From the NCBI GenBank assembly GCA_029876055.1, contig CM056875.1, positions 5,481,001-5,545,000 on the forward strand: a DNA stretch of 64,000 nucleotides, written 5' to 3'. This DNA is from Madurella fahalii. Taxonomy: Eukaryota > Ascomycota > Sordariomycetes > Sordariales. Shown in pieces: positions 1 through 10,526 of this stretch. How positions within the stretch are numbered: position 1 is the stretch's first letter; every line of letters begins with the position of its first letter. A model generated the notes under the pieces. The model was not told the origin of the DNA. It saw nothing but the letters and a program-made list of their open reading frames with translations, and did no database searches. Both the position numbers and the translations under genes were made by a program.

Positions 1-1711
1 CCTTCTACACCGCCAGCTACACCATTCCCGGTGGCCTCAGCTATAATGCCAGAATCAGCGTGACCGCGGGAGAGGGTGCCAGCATCTATACCGATGATTT
101 CAACAAGGCTAGTGATCTGTCGGGCACCTGTTCCACGTTCACTGGCAGTGCTACTTGCTCCGATGTTATTACTCCGACCAGCTCTGCCATCGTCACGTCG
201 ACAACCTCTGTTTCGATCTCCATCACCAGCTCAACAGGAACTCCGACGCCGACAGTCAAGCCTATCGTTGGTGGTTATGCGTTTGTCAGCTGCTGGACCG
301 AAGGGACAGGCGCTCGCGCCCTCGGTGGTGCTGCTTTCGCTTATGACGAGATGACTCTCGAGTCGTGCATGGCAAACTGCACTGGATTTGATTACTGGGG
401 CACCGAATACGGACGAGAATGCTACTGCGGCAACAGCCTCCACTCTAGCAGCACTGAGGCTCCCATTGAGGAGTGCAATATGGTCTGCGGCGGTGATCCT
501 ACCGAGTTCTGCGGTGCCGGAAACCGCATCGAGCTGTACTCGACGACTGCAACGCGGACAACGTCTGCTACGCCGACACCGACGGGGAGCCTCGCTGTCA
601 AGCCCACCGTGGGTGATTACATTTTTGTCGGATGCCAGACAGAATCAACGGCTGGTAGGGCGCTGTCTGGAAATACCTATGCCGATGATTCCATGACCCT
701 GGAATCGTGCGCGGCATTCTGCAGCGGCTTTACGTATTTCGGTACCGAATATGGCCGCGAATGTGAGTACTTGTCTAGGTGCTGAGTCAACGAGTGAGAG
801 AATGTGGTCCTAACGTACCGGCAGGCTACTGCGGCAACAACATCAACGCCGGCAGCGTCTCTGCGCCAGTGGAAGAATGCAACATGGTGTGCGCGGGTGA
901 CCCCTTTGAGTACTGCGGCGCTGGCAACCGTCTGGGGCTCTACCGCTTGGCGAGCGTATCCTCGACAACTGACCCATCCTCGGAAGGTGAGACGGCATAA
1001 CCGATGAAAGCCAACGACTGGATATCCTGACCTCTGTTTCAAGCCACTACCACCACTACCACCACTCCAAGCCCGACGGGCACTCCGGCCAGACAGCCGA
1101 CCGTATCACCGTACACCTTTGCGGGATGCTGGACCGAAGGCACGGGCGCGCGTGCACTGGGTGCCGACACCTATGCCTCCGCCAACAACATGACACTCGA
1201 GAATTGCGCGGCCTTTTGCGACGGATACAAGTACTTTGGCGCAGAGTATGCGGGCGAATGCTTCTGCGGCAACACCTTGCATCCGACATCAACCGAGGCC
1301 TCCCTAGAAGACTGTTCCATGACGTGCACAGGCAACCCCTATCAATACTGCGGTGGTCCAAACCGCCTGGAACTCTACGAAACAGACGGCGTCACGACGC
1401 CAGCTGGACCGTCCCAACCCGTCGCCGTCGGCACCTGGACGTTCTACGACTGCATGACAGAGGCTACCGCCGCTCGGGCGCTCGGTTCTGAGAGCTTCGC
1501 GGCCGACACACTCACCCTCGAGGACTGCGCAGAGTTCTGCGCTGGGTACCAGTACTTTGGCGCTGAGTTCGGGCGAGAATGCTATTGCGGCAACTCGTTC
1601 GGCGCGGGCTCTGTCGAGGCTCCTGCAGGTGACTGCACAATGACTTGCGCGGGTGACAGCAGCCAGTTCTGTGGTGCCGGGAACAGGCTGAGCGTTTATG
1701 AGGCGGCATGA
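1..1711 (+). CDS. WSC-repeat protein, 5' end outside window
   Basis: This is the C-terminal part of a secreted or wall-associated protein that binds or senses carbohydrate through WSC domains. The reading frame is already open at position 3, so the start lies upstream. Exons are 1-762, 825-986 and 1044-1711; both introns (62 and 57 nt) have GTGAGT/GTGAGA donors and AG acceptors, and the first splits a conserved Cys codon. Four WSC modules follow each other, each opening with a C(W/Q/M)TE motif, continuing through GRECYCGN or a close variant, and ending in FCGAGNRL or similar. They are joined by Ser/Thr/Pro-rich linkers of the kind that are usually O-glycosylated. The residues before the first WSC module (about 70) do not resemble a family I can name; WSC arrays often sit behind a secreted hydrolase or oxidase. 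The protein ends in a short VYEAA tail with no membrane anchor, so a secreted form is more likely than a membrane sensor. Confidence 0.85.
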
Positions 1712-4700
1712 AGTTTTGTTGGCATTTTTTAATGAATTTTTCCATATAATTTTCCTTTCCGATACACGCCGCCTCACGGACATGACGTCTTGGACAAGAG
1801 CGAAGGGTGGGATAAGCGATGAGTACTGGGCGAGTTTAGATATCTACAGATGACATTGTAATGTGATGAAGATGCTGTCTATCAGAAGGGATTCAATCCT
1901 GTGCGTCTGCAGTATCCGTCAAGGGTCTCAAGGGTCCTTGCCTCCTATCCGCAGCAGAAAATATCAAAACGCTTCCCTCATCGTTGTTAGTATTCAGTTT
2001 TCTGGTGACCGCCTCGGGTGCCGTTCTTCGTTACCTTGTCCCCTGGGCTCCGGTTTCGCGGCTCCATGGCATATCTTGGGGTTGAATCTAGAACCACTTG
2101 GGACCCGAACCCCGATCTGGAATGGACATGCGGGGAGGAGGGTTTTTTGCGTCCCATCAGCACCAATCCCACAGCGGCTAGGTAGACGCCATCAGAACGA
2201 CAAAAGCCCCATCCAAGCAGCACCCAGCACCCCGGATTTTGGTCGAGGGCCAGATCGCAGCCGCCAAATCCAGCAGTACACGGCAGCCCCAACCGCCACT
2301 CACAACTAGAAAACCCATACTGTCCTTTCTCGTTGGCGTGAGTTGGCAGATACCCCTTTCCACAGCGAGCCGGATTGACAATAATATTCCCCATTACGGT
2401 TGCGGGGCACTGTTGTGCAATGCTCCACCTCGCGCGTCGGTGAGAGCGAACCCACACCTTGGCAACCAGAATGCCCGCGAGAGAGTGTTTGAACATGCTG
2501 AGAGGGAAAAAACCTGCTTCCGTATGCACGCCAAGAAGGTCCGGCGATTTGCAAGCCAGAGACCCCAAGGGGCAGGCAGTTAATACCATTCTTTCCTGCG
2601 ATACAGCAGCTAACGACGATGTACATTAGAGGATGTGGGCTCGCGTGACACAACGAGCTTTTCCACCAGTCCACATCTTGTTCCAGGAACCTCCCGCCGT
2701 TTGCTGCAGCTAAATATTACCAACAACCATCAGATCATTGACGGACAACGCCGTTTTACACCCCCCCCCCCCCCCCCCCTTTCTTATCCTTACTTAATCC
2801 TGGCCTCTAATTGAGCAGCAACCTGCATCCCAAGGATCAGAACATCGGATGATGGTGCGTCCCCCTAGTCTACCGCTTTGATGACACCGAGAGAAGTCAA
2901 CAGAAACTTCCTCGTCCAATCGCAACAAACTCCTGCGATGGTCCAATCCGAATCTGCGCATCCCACCCAAACTTCCGACACCGATGATCGGGAATGGACG
3001 GAGCCCCGCCTCCTCCTATCTGCCCTGCTAACTGGGGATGGCACGGAGGAGATGGGTGACGGAGGAGAGAAAAAGGAGGGGAAGAGACGAAGCGGGCCCT
3101 CCCTCGGCGTTTGATGGACAACGACAGCGGGGAGAGAACGCTTATCAATAATCCTTCCGTCTTTATTGGCGTACTCCCACTTTTCGTTATGGGGTCCACG
3201 AGTCCACAGGACGTGCTTGCTTCGGTCTGTCGATGGCCAAGTGGGCTTTTACTGACTAGCTGGGAGAGGCCATGGCATATTCCAGTTGGATTCAAACCGC
3301 CAAGGCGACAAGATCTCGGCGTTAGAGCAATGGTCTTGGCCCGAGAACCATCTCCATTTCTTAGCCTAGAAACGCATGGCGGGGCTGCACGTCGGAAACG
3401 CACAGCAGACCAAAACGCTAGTCGCGTCATGGTCTTTTGGATAACACCTCATACACTAGCACACAGCACGCAAGGAAAGAAGGGAGCAAGCCCCTCTCCT
3501 AACAAGTAAACCGGAGCCGGCGGAGATACGTAGTGGGGCCCCCCAAGTTTGAGTACTTGTAGTGTAGGCTCACAAGGCGGGAGACCCACAGAAACCCGGA
3601 GATGTCCCCAGTTGTCCCTGACGGATGCCAATAACTGACTCGAGAAATCCGCCAAATCTTGAGACAGGAGATCAACACGGATGAGATAGGGTGTATTTCA
3701 TCAAATATGAATTTGGGCCTCGAGGGACTCTGAGTGGAAATCGTAGTGTTGTCGATAGGTACATAGAGACGTCCCTCTCGCTCCACAGCCGAGGTCGATC
3801 GATCGTTACAGTACACGCGGATCGAATGGAGACGCAGCCCTGAACGCTGAAAAAGAGACGGATTGTCAACTTGCATCCTCTCCTGCAGCCTCGCAACAAA
3901 ACCCTTTTCGGTCGATTAAACCCTGCCTCGTTCCTCCGAGCCTTACCGATGTCTTGCTGTTTGTTTTCGAGAATGCTTGTTGCTGCTGACAGTTCAACCT
4001 GGCAGCAATTGCAGGTACAGTGAGCTGCAATGCGGATTTGTTTATCGGCCCAAGGGGAGGGAGGTGGTTTGCAAGGTTGCGAGGGTTGCAAAACGCACAC
4101 CTCGCTGCTTCGGACAAACGGCCTGTACTGCGATTCGCTATTCGCGATTTCGCGAAGACGAGAGGAAGCTTTGAGGTCGCACCTAGCCACTGGCAGGCTA
4201 CATTTGCCGGCCATGCAGCTCAGTACATTAATGAGCTCAATTGTTGCCTCCTTACCTTTCAATTGTTTGGTTTTGCTTGTCGATTGATCCGCTACTAGAT
4301 CGCTTCCCCAGGTGTCGCGGTCCACATCGGCGTACCGGAAAATACGGGATTCCTGACATGTGCCGTGCCCTGTACCCGACCACGCGAAGGTCGGTGCGTG
4401 CTTTGTGGCCACGCAACCTTCCATAACAAGGGTTCCAAGGTGAGCCACCAGACACCTGACCGGAGCCGCCCCCGACCGACACTCTTCTCGCCGCCTTCGA
4501 CTCGACCGGGGATTTGCACGTGCGGTCATGGGTTTGGCGATCCATAGAGTTTCCCCTAATTGGCTGCTCCACAAGCCACACAGGACGGATGAATTGACTA
4601 GGATGACTTGTGGGACTTTTGCGGGGTCCTGCTACTCGAAGAAATGACAGCATTGGGGATTTGTTTCCCGCAAGGCCTGCCATGCGCGCGGCAGTGGGTC

Positions 4701-5530
4701 CCGCTCTGGAACCGGGGTCGGATGAAGGGCTCGAATCGGGCGGTTGCCGCAGGCGCAGGTGACAAGAAGTATCTTCGAAGTCAGCTTGTGCCTCTCCTCA
4801 GCCCTCGTGCTCCATGTGAAGGCCATCTTGGCGGGCCTCCTGAACGGGGCCCGCAATTCTTGGGCGTTTTAGAGACGCCAAAAAAGTTACCAAGGGGCCC
4901 TCATGTATTAGGTCTATGATGATGACAACGATATCCCAAGCAGAGTTCAATAATGTCGGGTCTGTTTCATGCACAACAAATCGCCACCGAGGGGTCCTAG
5001 TCCTTTATGAGTGACCCATTGTGGCTGCCGGTCTGGCGGTGGCTCCCTATCTGCGTTTCGCCTGTTCCTGTACCCATGCCTCCCGAATTGGTCATGTCCC
5101 TGTCTTGGCCATTGCGTTGCCCAAGGATGCTCCGTCTAGGACCAAGGGGTACGTATAGCGGTCACTTCTGTGACTGTCTTTTGGGGGAACCGTGATGGAG
5201 AGATATAACGGCCGCCTCCCTTCCCCTCCCCACCGAGGTCTGCTCTCTGGATTCGCTCTACTTTGACCGCTCTGGATCTCGAGGAATTCTTCCTTTTTCT
5301 CTGGACAGCTTCTTTTTCCTCGGACACCTCCTTGACACATCACCATCTCACACCCACAGACCTACCAACTCTATGAGGGCTGCGTAGGAGATCCGGACCT
5401 AGGCCGAAACCTGAAATAGCAAGTCGTCACGGCACAAGTCTCGACTGTTTCGACGCATATCAGACATCAGCCTCATTTCAGTATATCATCAAAACAAGCG
5501 TCACATGTTGGCCGCTGTCCGAGTCTCAAA
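1712..5530. other. long intergenic region, no gene seen
   Basis: I find no convincing coding exon here. Open frames on both strands are short (under about 300 codons) and lack recognisable domains or consistent splice signals. The region contains a 19-nt C tract at 2761-2779 and, near its right end, the promoter and leader of the Zn2Cys6 gene. CCGAGG (the reverse complement of CCTCGG, reported for Far/CTF1-type factors) occurs near 3788, 4988 and 5233, which is about the density expected by chance. Confidence 0.6.
2761..2779 (+). repeat. poly(C) tract, 19 nt
   Basis: Uninterrupted run of 19 C in the intergenic region, followed by TTTCTT. It is the longest of several C/G homopolymers in the window. 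Confidence 0.95.
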
Positions 5531-8500
5531 ATGTCCGAGCACGGCGACACCCCTTCACCGCAGTCGACGGGTCCCACTAGGTCCATCTCGCCGCCGAGCC
5601 TAACTCAGGCCACCGAACCGACGACATCGCCGTCACCCAAGAAACGGACTGCCCCGGAAAACAAGGTCACGAAAAGACGGGCGGCTCGGGCATGCACACA
5701 ATGTCGAGCCCGTAAAGTGCGTTGCGATGTTGTCGAGAATTCGCCGTGCGGCAATTGCAGGTGGGATGGTTCCATCTGTGAGGTTCCGGACAGCCGGAGA
5801 CGCAAGTAAGCTCAATCCCGTCCCGAAGCCGTTGCAGCCGCGAATCTCCCGTAGGGTTAGGTTGTTGGCCGGCATACTCCCTTCGCACCTGCATTTGCGT
5901 CATTTTCACGTTTCCCTTCATTTGGTGCAAACGGCTTGCGCGAGCACAGAAAAGCTAACGTCTCGGCACCCCTGCCGTCCTTTGTTTCCAGAAAGAACTT
6001 CGCGTATTCGGGCGGTTCAGCAACGGTGGGGGTCAGGGCCGGAAGTGCCGAGGTACTGCCCACAAAGGTGCTCAATGCGTCCGTGCCAATCAATATTGCT
6101 GCCGCGGCCACCAATCCAGGGTTTAATCTGTACTCGGGAGGAAATGGCAGCGGCCTCACAGTTCCCATGTGTACGTCTGAATTCCCTTACACCACCCCTT
6201 GCCCGTGCCAAGCTTGGCCCCTGTTGCACAATCACATGCCGGGAGCCAGAGCAAAGCAAGAATGTTTTTTTGCTTTTCAGTTCCTTGTGAAACCTCGTTA
6301 TCTGACATTGAGATGCGACCGCGCCCCCCTGAACAGATCAAAATCCCGGTGGATATCGCACAGCCGGGAATGAGCCTTCGGCAGCACAATCCGGATTCGG
6401 TCCTCTGGCCCCGGGTGTACCGGCCACCACCCCCCTAGGATTCGGTCCTCTCAGCTCGCTTCTCGCAACGCCCTTGGAGCAGCCGGACGAGCTGCCGCTC
6501 TTCATCAAGCCGATACCTAGTAAAATCGGGCCCGACGAGCGGTGGTACCTCGCTCACAAGAAGGCCCTCACGCTCCCGCCGGTACCCCTGCAAAATGCGC
6601 TCCTCAAGGCCTATGTCGAGTATGTGCATCCGTACATGCCGCTCCTGGAGCTGCATGACTTCCTAAATGTAGTCAGCCACCGGGACGGGTCGGCCGGCCA
6701 GGTCAGCCTGTTTTTGTACCAGTCCGTCATGTTCGTGGCAACCGCGTTCGTAGACGAGCAGCACCTCAAGGATGCCGGCCATGAGAACCGTAGGGCGGCT
6801 CGAAAAACCCTCTTTGGAAGAACTAGGGTGAGTGCACTCCGATTGAGAAAGGGGCGGGGGGGGGGGGGGGGAGAGGGGATTGCGACGCCGCTGACCACAT
6901 GAACGTTAGCTTCTCTACGACTTCGATTACGAGACGGATCGCCTGGTTCTGGTCCAGGCACTGCTACTCATGGCGTACTGGTACGAGACGCCTGATGACC
7001 AAAAGGATACGTGGCACTGGATTGGCGTTGCCATCTCGCTCGCCCACACGATAGGTCTCCATCGCGACCCGGCCAACACGATCATGGCGCCGCCGCGGCA
7101 GGGGCTGTGGAAAAGGGTCTGGTGGTGTTGCTACATGCGTGACCGCCTGGTCGCACTCGGGATGCGGCGGCCTACCCGCATCAAGCAGGAAGACTTTGAT
7201 GTGCCCATGTTGGTCGAGGCCGACTTTGAGATCGCGGTGCTTCCGGAAGAGAACCAGCTGCTCGGGTCCGATTGCGCTCTGCTACGCGACGTCGAGATGC
7301 AGAGGGAGCTTGCGCTCATGTGCATCGAGAAGGCGAAGCTGTGTGTCCTCGTCGGCCAGATGCTCAAGGTGCAGTACTCTGTCCTCAGCCGCGACGGCAT
7401 TCGGCCAGAGAACACGACAAACAGCACCATGATGCTGCTGCCAAATAAAAAGACGAGCAATCCCGAGGACATCCAGAAAGTCGACGATGATCTCGCGAGC
7501 TGGCTCCGCAACCTCCCCGAAGCCTGCCAGTACCGGCCCCTAGATTCGATTGGCATGACAGAGCAGAACACGCCACTCGTTGTCCACAACGCCGTCCTAC
7601 ACCTGGTATACCACACCACGCTCTCGGCTCTGCACAGACCGCTATTTTTTGGAGGTTCATCAGCAGAGGCCCCGGGCATTTCACAACAGATGCAGGAGAC
7701 GGCCCGTATACGGGTGCGCGATACTGCCCACCATGTTACTGTCATGGCGGCCGAACTACGCCGGCACGGACTGGTGCGCTACCTGCCGACGACAGGCGTC
7801 ACAGTGATCCTGCCCGCCATGATCGTCAACCTCATCGATATAAAGAGCGAATGCCCCGAGACTCGCGCCAGGGCCACACACGGATTCAAGGAGTGCTTCC
7901 ACGTGATGAACGACTTCCGGAACACCTACGCTGCCGCCGATTTCGCAACCAACTTCCTGGATGCCGCGCTCCGGAGAGGCGTTCTGATGAACCCCGTCGT
8001 ACCTCAGCCGCAACCGCAACCGCAACCGCAACCGCAACCGCAACTGCAACCACAACCGCAATCACAGTCGCGAGGCGCCAAGGTGCTGCATCGGACACTG
8101 GCGCCGGGATTCATAGGCATGCCACAGATGCCGTCAAGGCCGTCGACACCACCGCCGGAGAATAACACGGCCTTCCTGAACCCGGCAGAAGTCGGCTTGT
8201 ACCAGCAGAGCCAGGCATACATGCTGGCAACCGGAGATGTCGATGTTGGCCTTGGGATTCCGCGCGGGTACACACCGCCGCAAACGGACGAGTCGGATGC
8301 GACACCCCCCGCCGACGAACTGCCGGACGGATTGCCCACGGCAGGTGAACTCATGGACTATGCCATGACCGGAGCCGGGAACGGAAACGGAGAGGGCGGC
8401 AATAACTTTGACATTGACCAATGGCTCCAGTTCCCGGCCGAAGGCGTTGACGAGACCTTTATGGGCGACATGTTCGACAGCGTCAATCATTCTGTCGATG

Positions 8501-8559
8501 CGGCCAACCGCGACCTCGATATTTGGATGGGTTCGATGCATCCACGACTCAACGTCTAG
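5531..8559 (+). CDS. Zn2Cys6 transcription factor, CTF1/Far-like
   Basis: Nuclear fungal regulator with an N-terminal binuclear zinc cluster and a central fungal-specific transcription factor domain. Exons are 5531-5805, 5992-6170, 6337-6827 and 6910-8559, giving about 864 aa. The cluster has Cys at about 55, 58, 65, 73, 76 and 83 (CX2CX6CX7CX2CX6C), flanked by KRRAARAC and DSRRRK as in cutinase transcription factor 1 and FarA/FarB, which activate genes for fatty acid and cutin use. The middle domain has the ALLLMAYW and HTIGLHRDP motifs. A (Pro-Gln)n stretch lies at 8002-8070 and the C-terminal tail is acidic. The 5531 ATG is the first in frame and precedes the cluster. Intron 2 is uncertain: the acceptor could be 6336 or 6363, or two introns may flank a 6-nt exon at 6281-6286; all keep frame. 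Intron 3 (6828-6909) contains a 16-nt G tract. The lipid-regulator role is inferred from family resemblance. Confidence 0.88.
6856..6871 (+). repeat. poly(G) tract inside intron 3 of the Zn2Cys6 gene
   Basis: Run of 16 G lying between the GTGAGT donor at 6828 and the TTAG acceptor ending at 6909. It could affect splicing efficiency or mutate readily, but it does not touch coding sequence. Confidence 0.9.
8002..8070 (+). repeat. CAACCG hexanucleotide repeat coding Pro-Gln
   Basis: Hexamer CAACCG is repeated perfectly at 8011-8040 with degenerate flanks. In frame it encodes alternating Pro and Gln in the linker after the fungal transcription factor domain. Length changes in whole hexamers would not break the frame. 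Confidence 0.9.
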
Positions 8560-9011
8560 ACTCCCGTGTCTATTCTTATTACTACTTGTGACACACACCC
8601 ACGGCACGCGTGAGTGTCGGTTCTGTAATGTCGGACTTTCCTACTTTCGTTAAACTCGTTCGGGGTATTATGTTGCGGTTGGGTAGGGTTGCTGTTCTGG
8701 ATTTGGGTTTGGCTGGGCAGCGGTCCTTTGGCGATGATGTGACGATTCCCAGCGGTTCGGGTTTGAAGTATATTAACGGCGTCGCGTCGACATGACGGTT
8801 TCTGGATAAAGATGGTCCGTCCAATGAAGGGATCGGACTTCGGACTGGAAAACAAAATATCACTGCTGGGTATACTGGGTATATGGATGGCAAAAGACTT
8901 GGGTCATACAGAAAAAATGCGTTGCAGACAACTTTGAGGGCAAACTGAGAAGACTAACGGCACGCGATATCCGGGGACATTTGTCGCCGGTACGTTGAAC
9001 AATAGTTAGTG

Positions 9012-9023
9012 CCCCCCCCCCCC
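9012..9023 (+). repeat. poly(C) tract, 12 nt
   Basis: Run of 12 C followed by AAAG in the intergenic region. Confidence 0.9.
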
Positions 9024-10299
9024 AAAGAAAAAAGGGCCCTGAGGGTTATTATAGACAATAATAAAGAAGGATTCGAGAAATCATTGTCGATCGATCGATT
9101 TCGAGCTGAATGTGTTTGACGACTCAAGTGAAACGCATACAGTTGAGAGAGTAACGTTCTCGTGGATGCCAACCCACAAGAGAGACAGGAGAAGGGCTCT
9201 GATTATCGGTTGCCCCGCCAGCGGTGGTTTTCGACGACACAGGTCGACAAGTCGACACTGAGAAAAGGCCGAAGTGGACTCGTGATCGCTCGTGGACAGT
9301 GCGTGCCCGTGGAGTTCTCACGTCATTTGCTTTTGTGGTGGAGCATCTCAATCAATAGGGTCCGTGTCATCCCGGCCGATCTTATTCGTAAGCGGCATGA
9401 CGCGCTCTAGCGCGTCCAATACACGCTATCGCCCAGCCACACAATTACCGCAGTGTGCTGTTAGGGCCACATGTCATCCTGCCCAGGTGCGAGATCAGAT
9501 TGGGCCCGCCAAGAGGCCAGTCTGGGTCTAGCACGGCGCTTCGGCCTCTACCCGAAATCAAATCTCCAGAGAACAGCGATCCGGAGCTCCCAAATCCCCA
9601 TCTGGCGACCGCGTCCCAATTTAACGAGGCCGGGTACCTCGTTCGGGTCCTGGATTCGAGAAATAACCTGCGTCGCCCGATTTCTTTTTTAATTTTTTTT
9701 CTCTTTTATTTTTCCTTCTCGCTTTTGCCCTGTTAGTAGCGGCATTTGACTCTCGTTTCCGAATAATACACGCTCTCTCAGCCCCATAATTTGCCGCTGG
9801 ACCACACGGTTTCATATTCCCCGTTCGCTCCCTCAGGCTGCATTAACTTGGTGCACTTACACGTGTGTCTTGTCCACGTCGTACATACAACCAACCCCCA
9901 GCTTTCGCCTCACGCGCGTCCTCTCTCTCTCTTTGACAGCTGCCCAACGCCTCGGCACGCCGCGGTACGCCTCACCTTCCTGCCTCTCCGTTCAACCACC
10001 GCCCTGCGGCTACCCGTGGGGATCCGCAAACGCCGACGCAATCCTTGTCTGTTCTTAGACAAGGGCCGTTTGCCAGCTTGTGTGTCGTTCTCGTAGCGAA
10101 TCAATCCGCTACTGTGGGCCTTTGAGTAAGCGGGGAGAAGCAGCGAAACGACTCTTGACAAGAGGCCGCCTCGCAGCGAATCACAGCGGACAGCTCCCAG
10201 CCTCAGCCAACACCGTCGTCGTTCCTTTTCTACTCTCTCCCATGGTGTTGAGCATACACCACTACTTTGCAGCAATATCACATTGTTCCTGAAAACAGG

Positions 10300-10500
10300 A
10301 TGTCCAAAGAACAGAGTAAAACTATTGTCCGGCAGAGTAAGCCTGTTCCGCCTAGGAAGCGCACTTCTCCTACCACAAGCGCCCTGTTATGAACTAACAT
10401 TATTGCAGCATTCTCATAAAAAAAAAAAAAAAACCAAAAAAAACGAGCCCTTCCCGCCATGATTATATTGCGCAACACCTGTCGCTTCGACGACCATTGA
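10300..10500 (+). promoter_or_regulatory. 5' leader with predicted intron and two upstream ORFs
   Basis: A GTAAGC donor at 10337 pairs with a GAACTAAC branch site and a TTGCAG acceptor ending at 10408, predicting a 72-nt leader intron. An upstream ATG at 10300 would, after this splice, encode about 15 residues and stop at 10417-10419. A second upstream ATG at 10459 encodes 13 residues and stops at 10498-10500, 26 nt before the main ATG and in a different frame. Between them is a 16-nt A run (10418-10433). Such leaders usually reduce or condition translation; that effect is inferred. Confidence 0.5.
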
Positions 10501-10526
10501 CCACCTCAGTTACTCGCATACCAACC

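Larger units (their letters stand above)
8560..10526. other. intergenic region with long leader of the GAS2-domain gene
   Basis: No independent gene is supported. It contains a 12-nt C tract at 9012-9023, a T-rich pyrimidine stretch around 9680-9730, and from about 10300 the apparent 5' leader of the downstream gene, with a predicted leader intron and two small upstream ORFs described separately. Confidence 0.6.
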
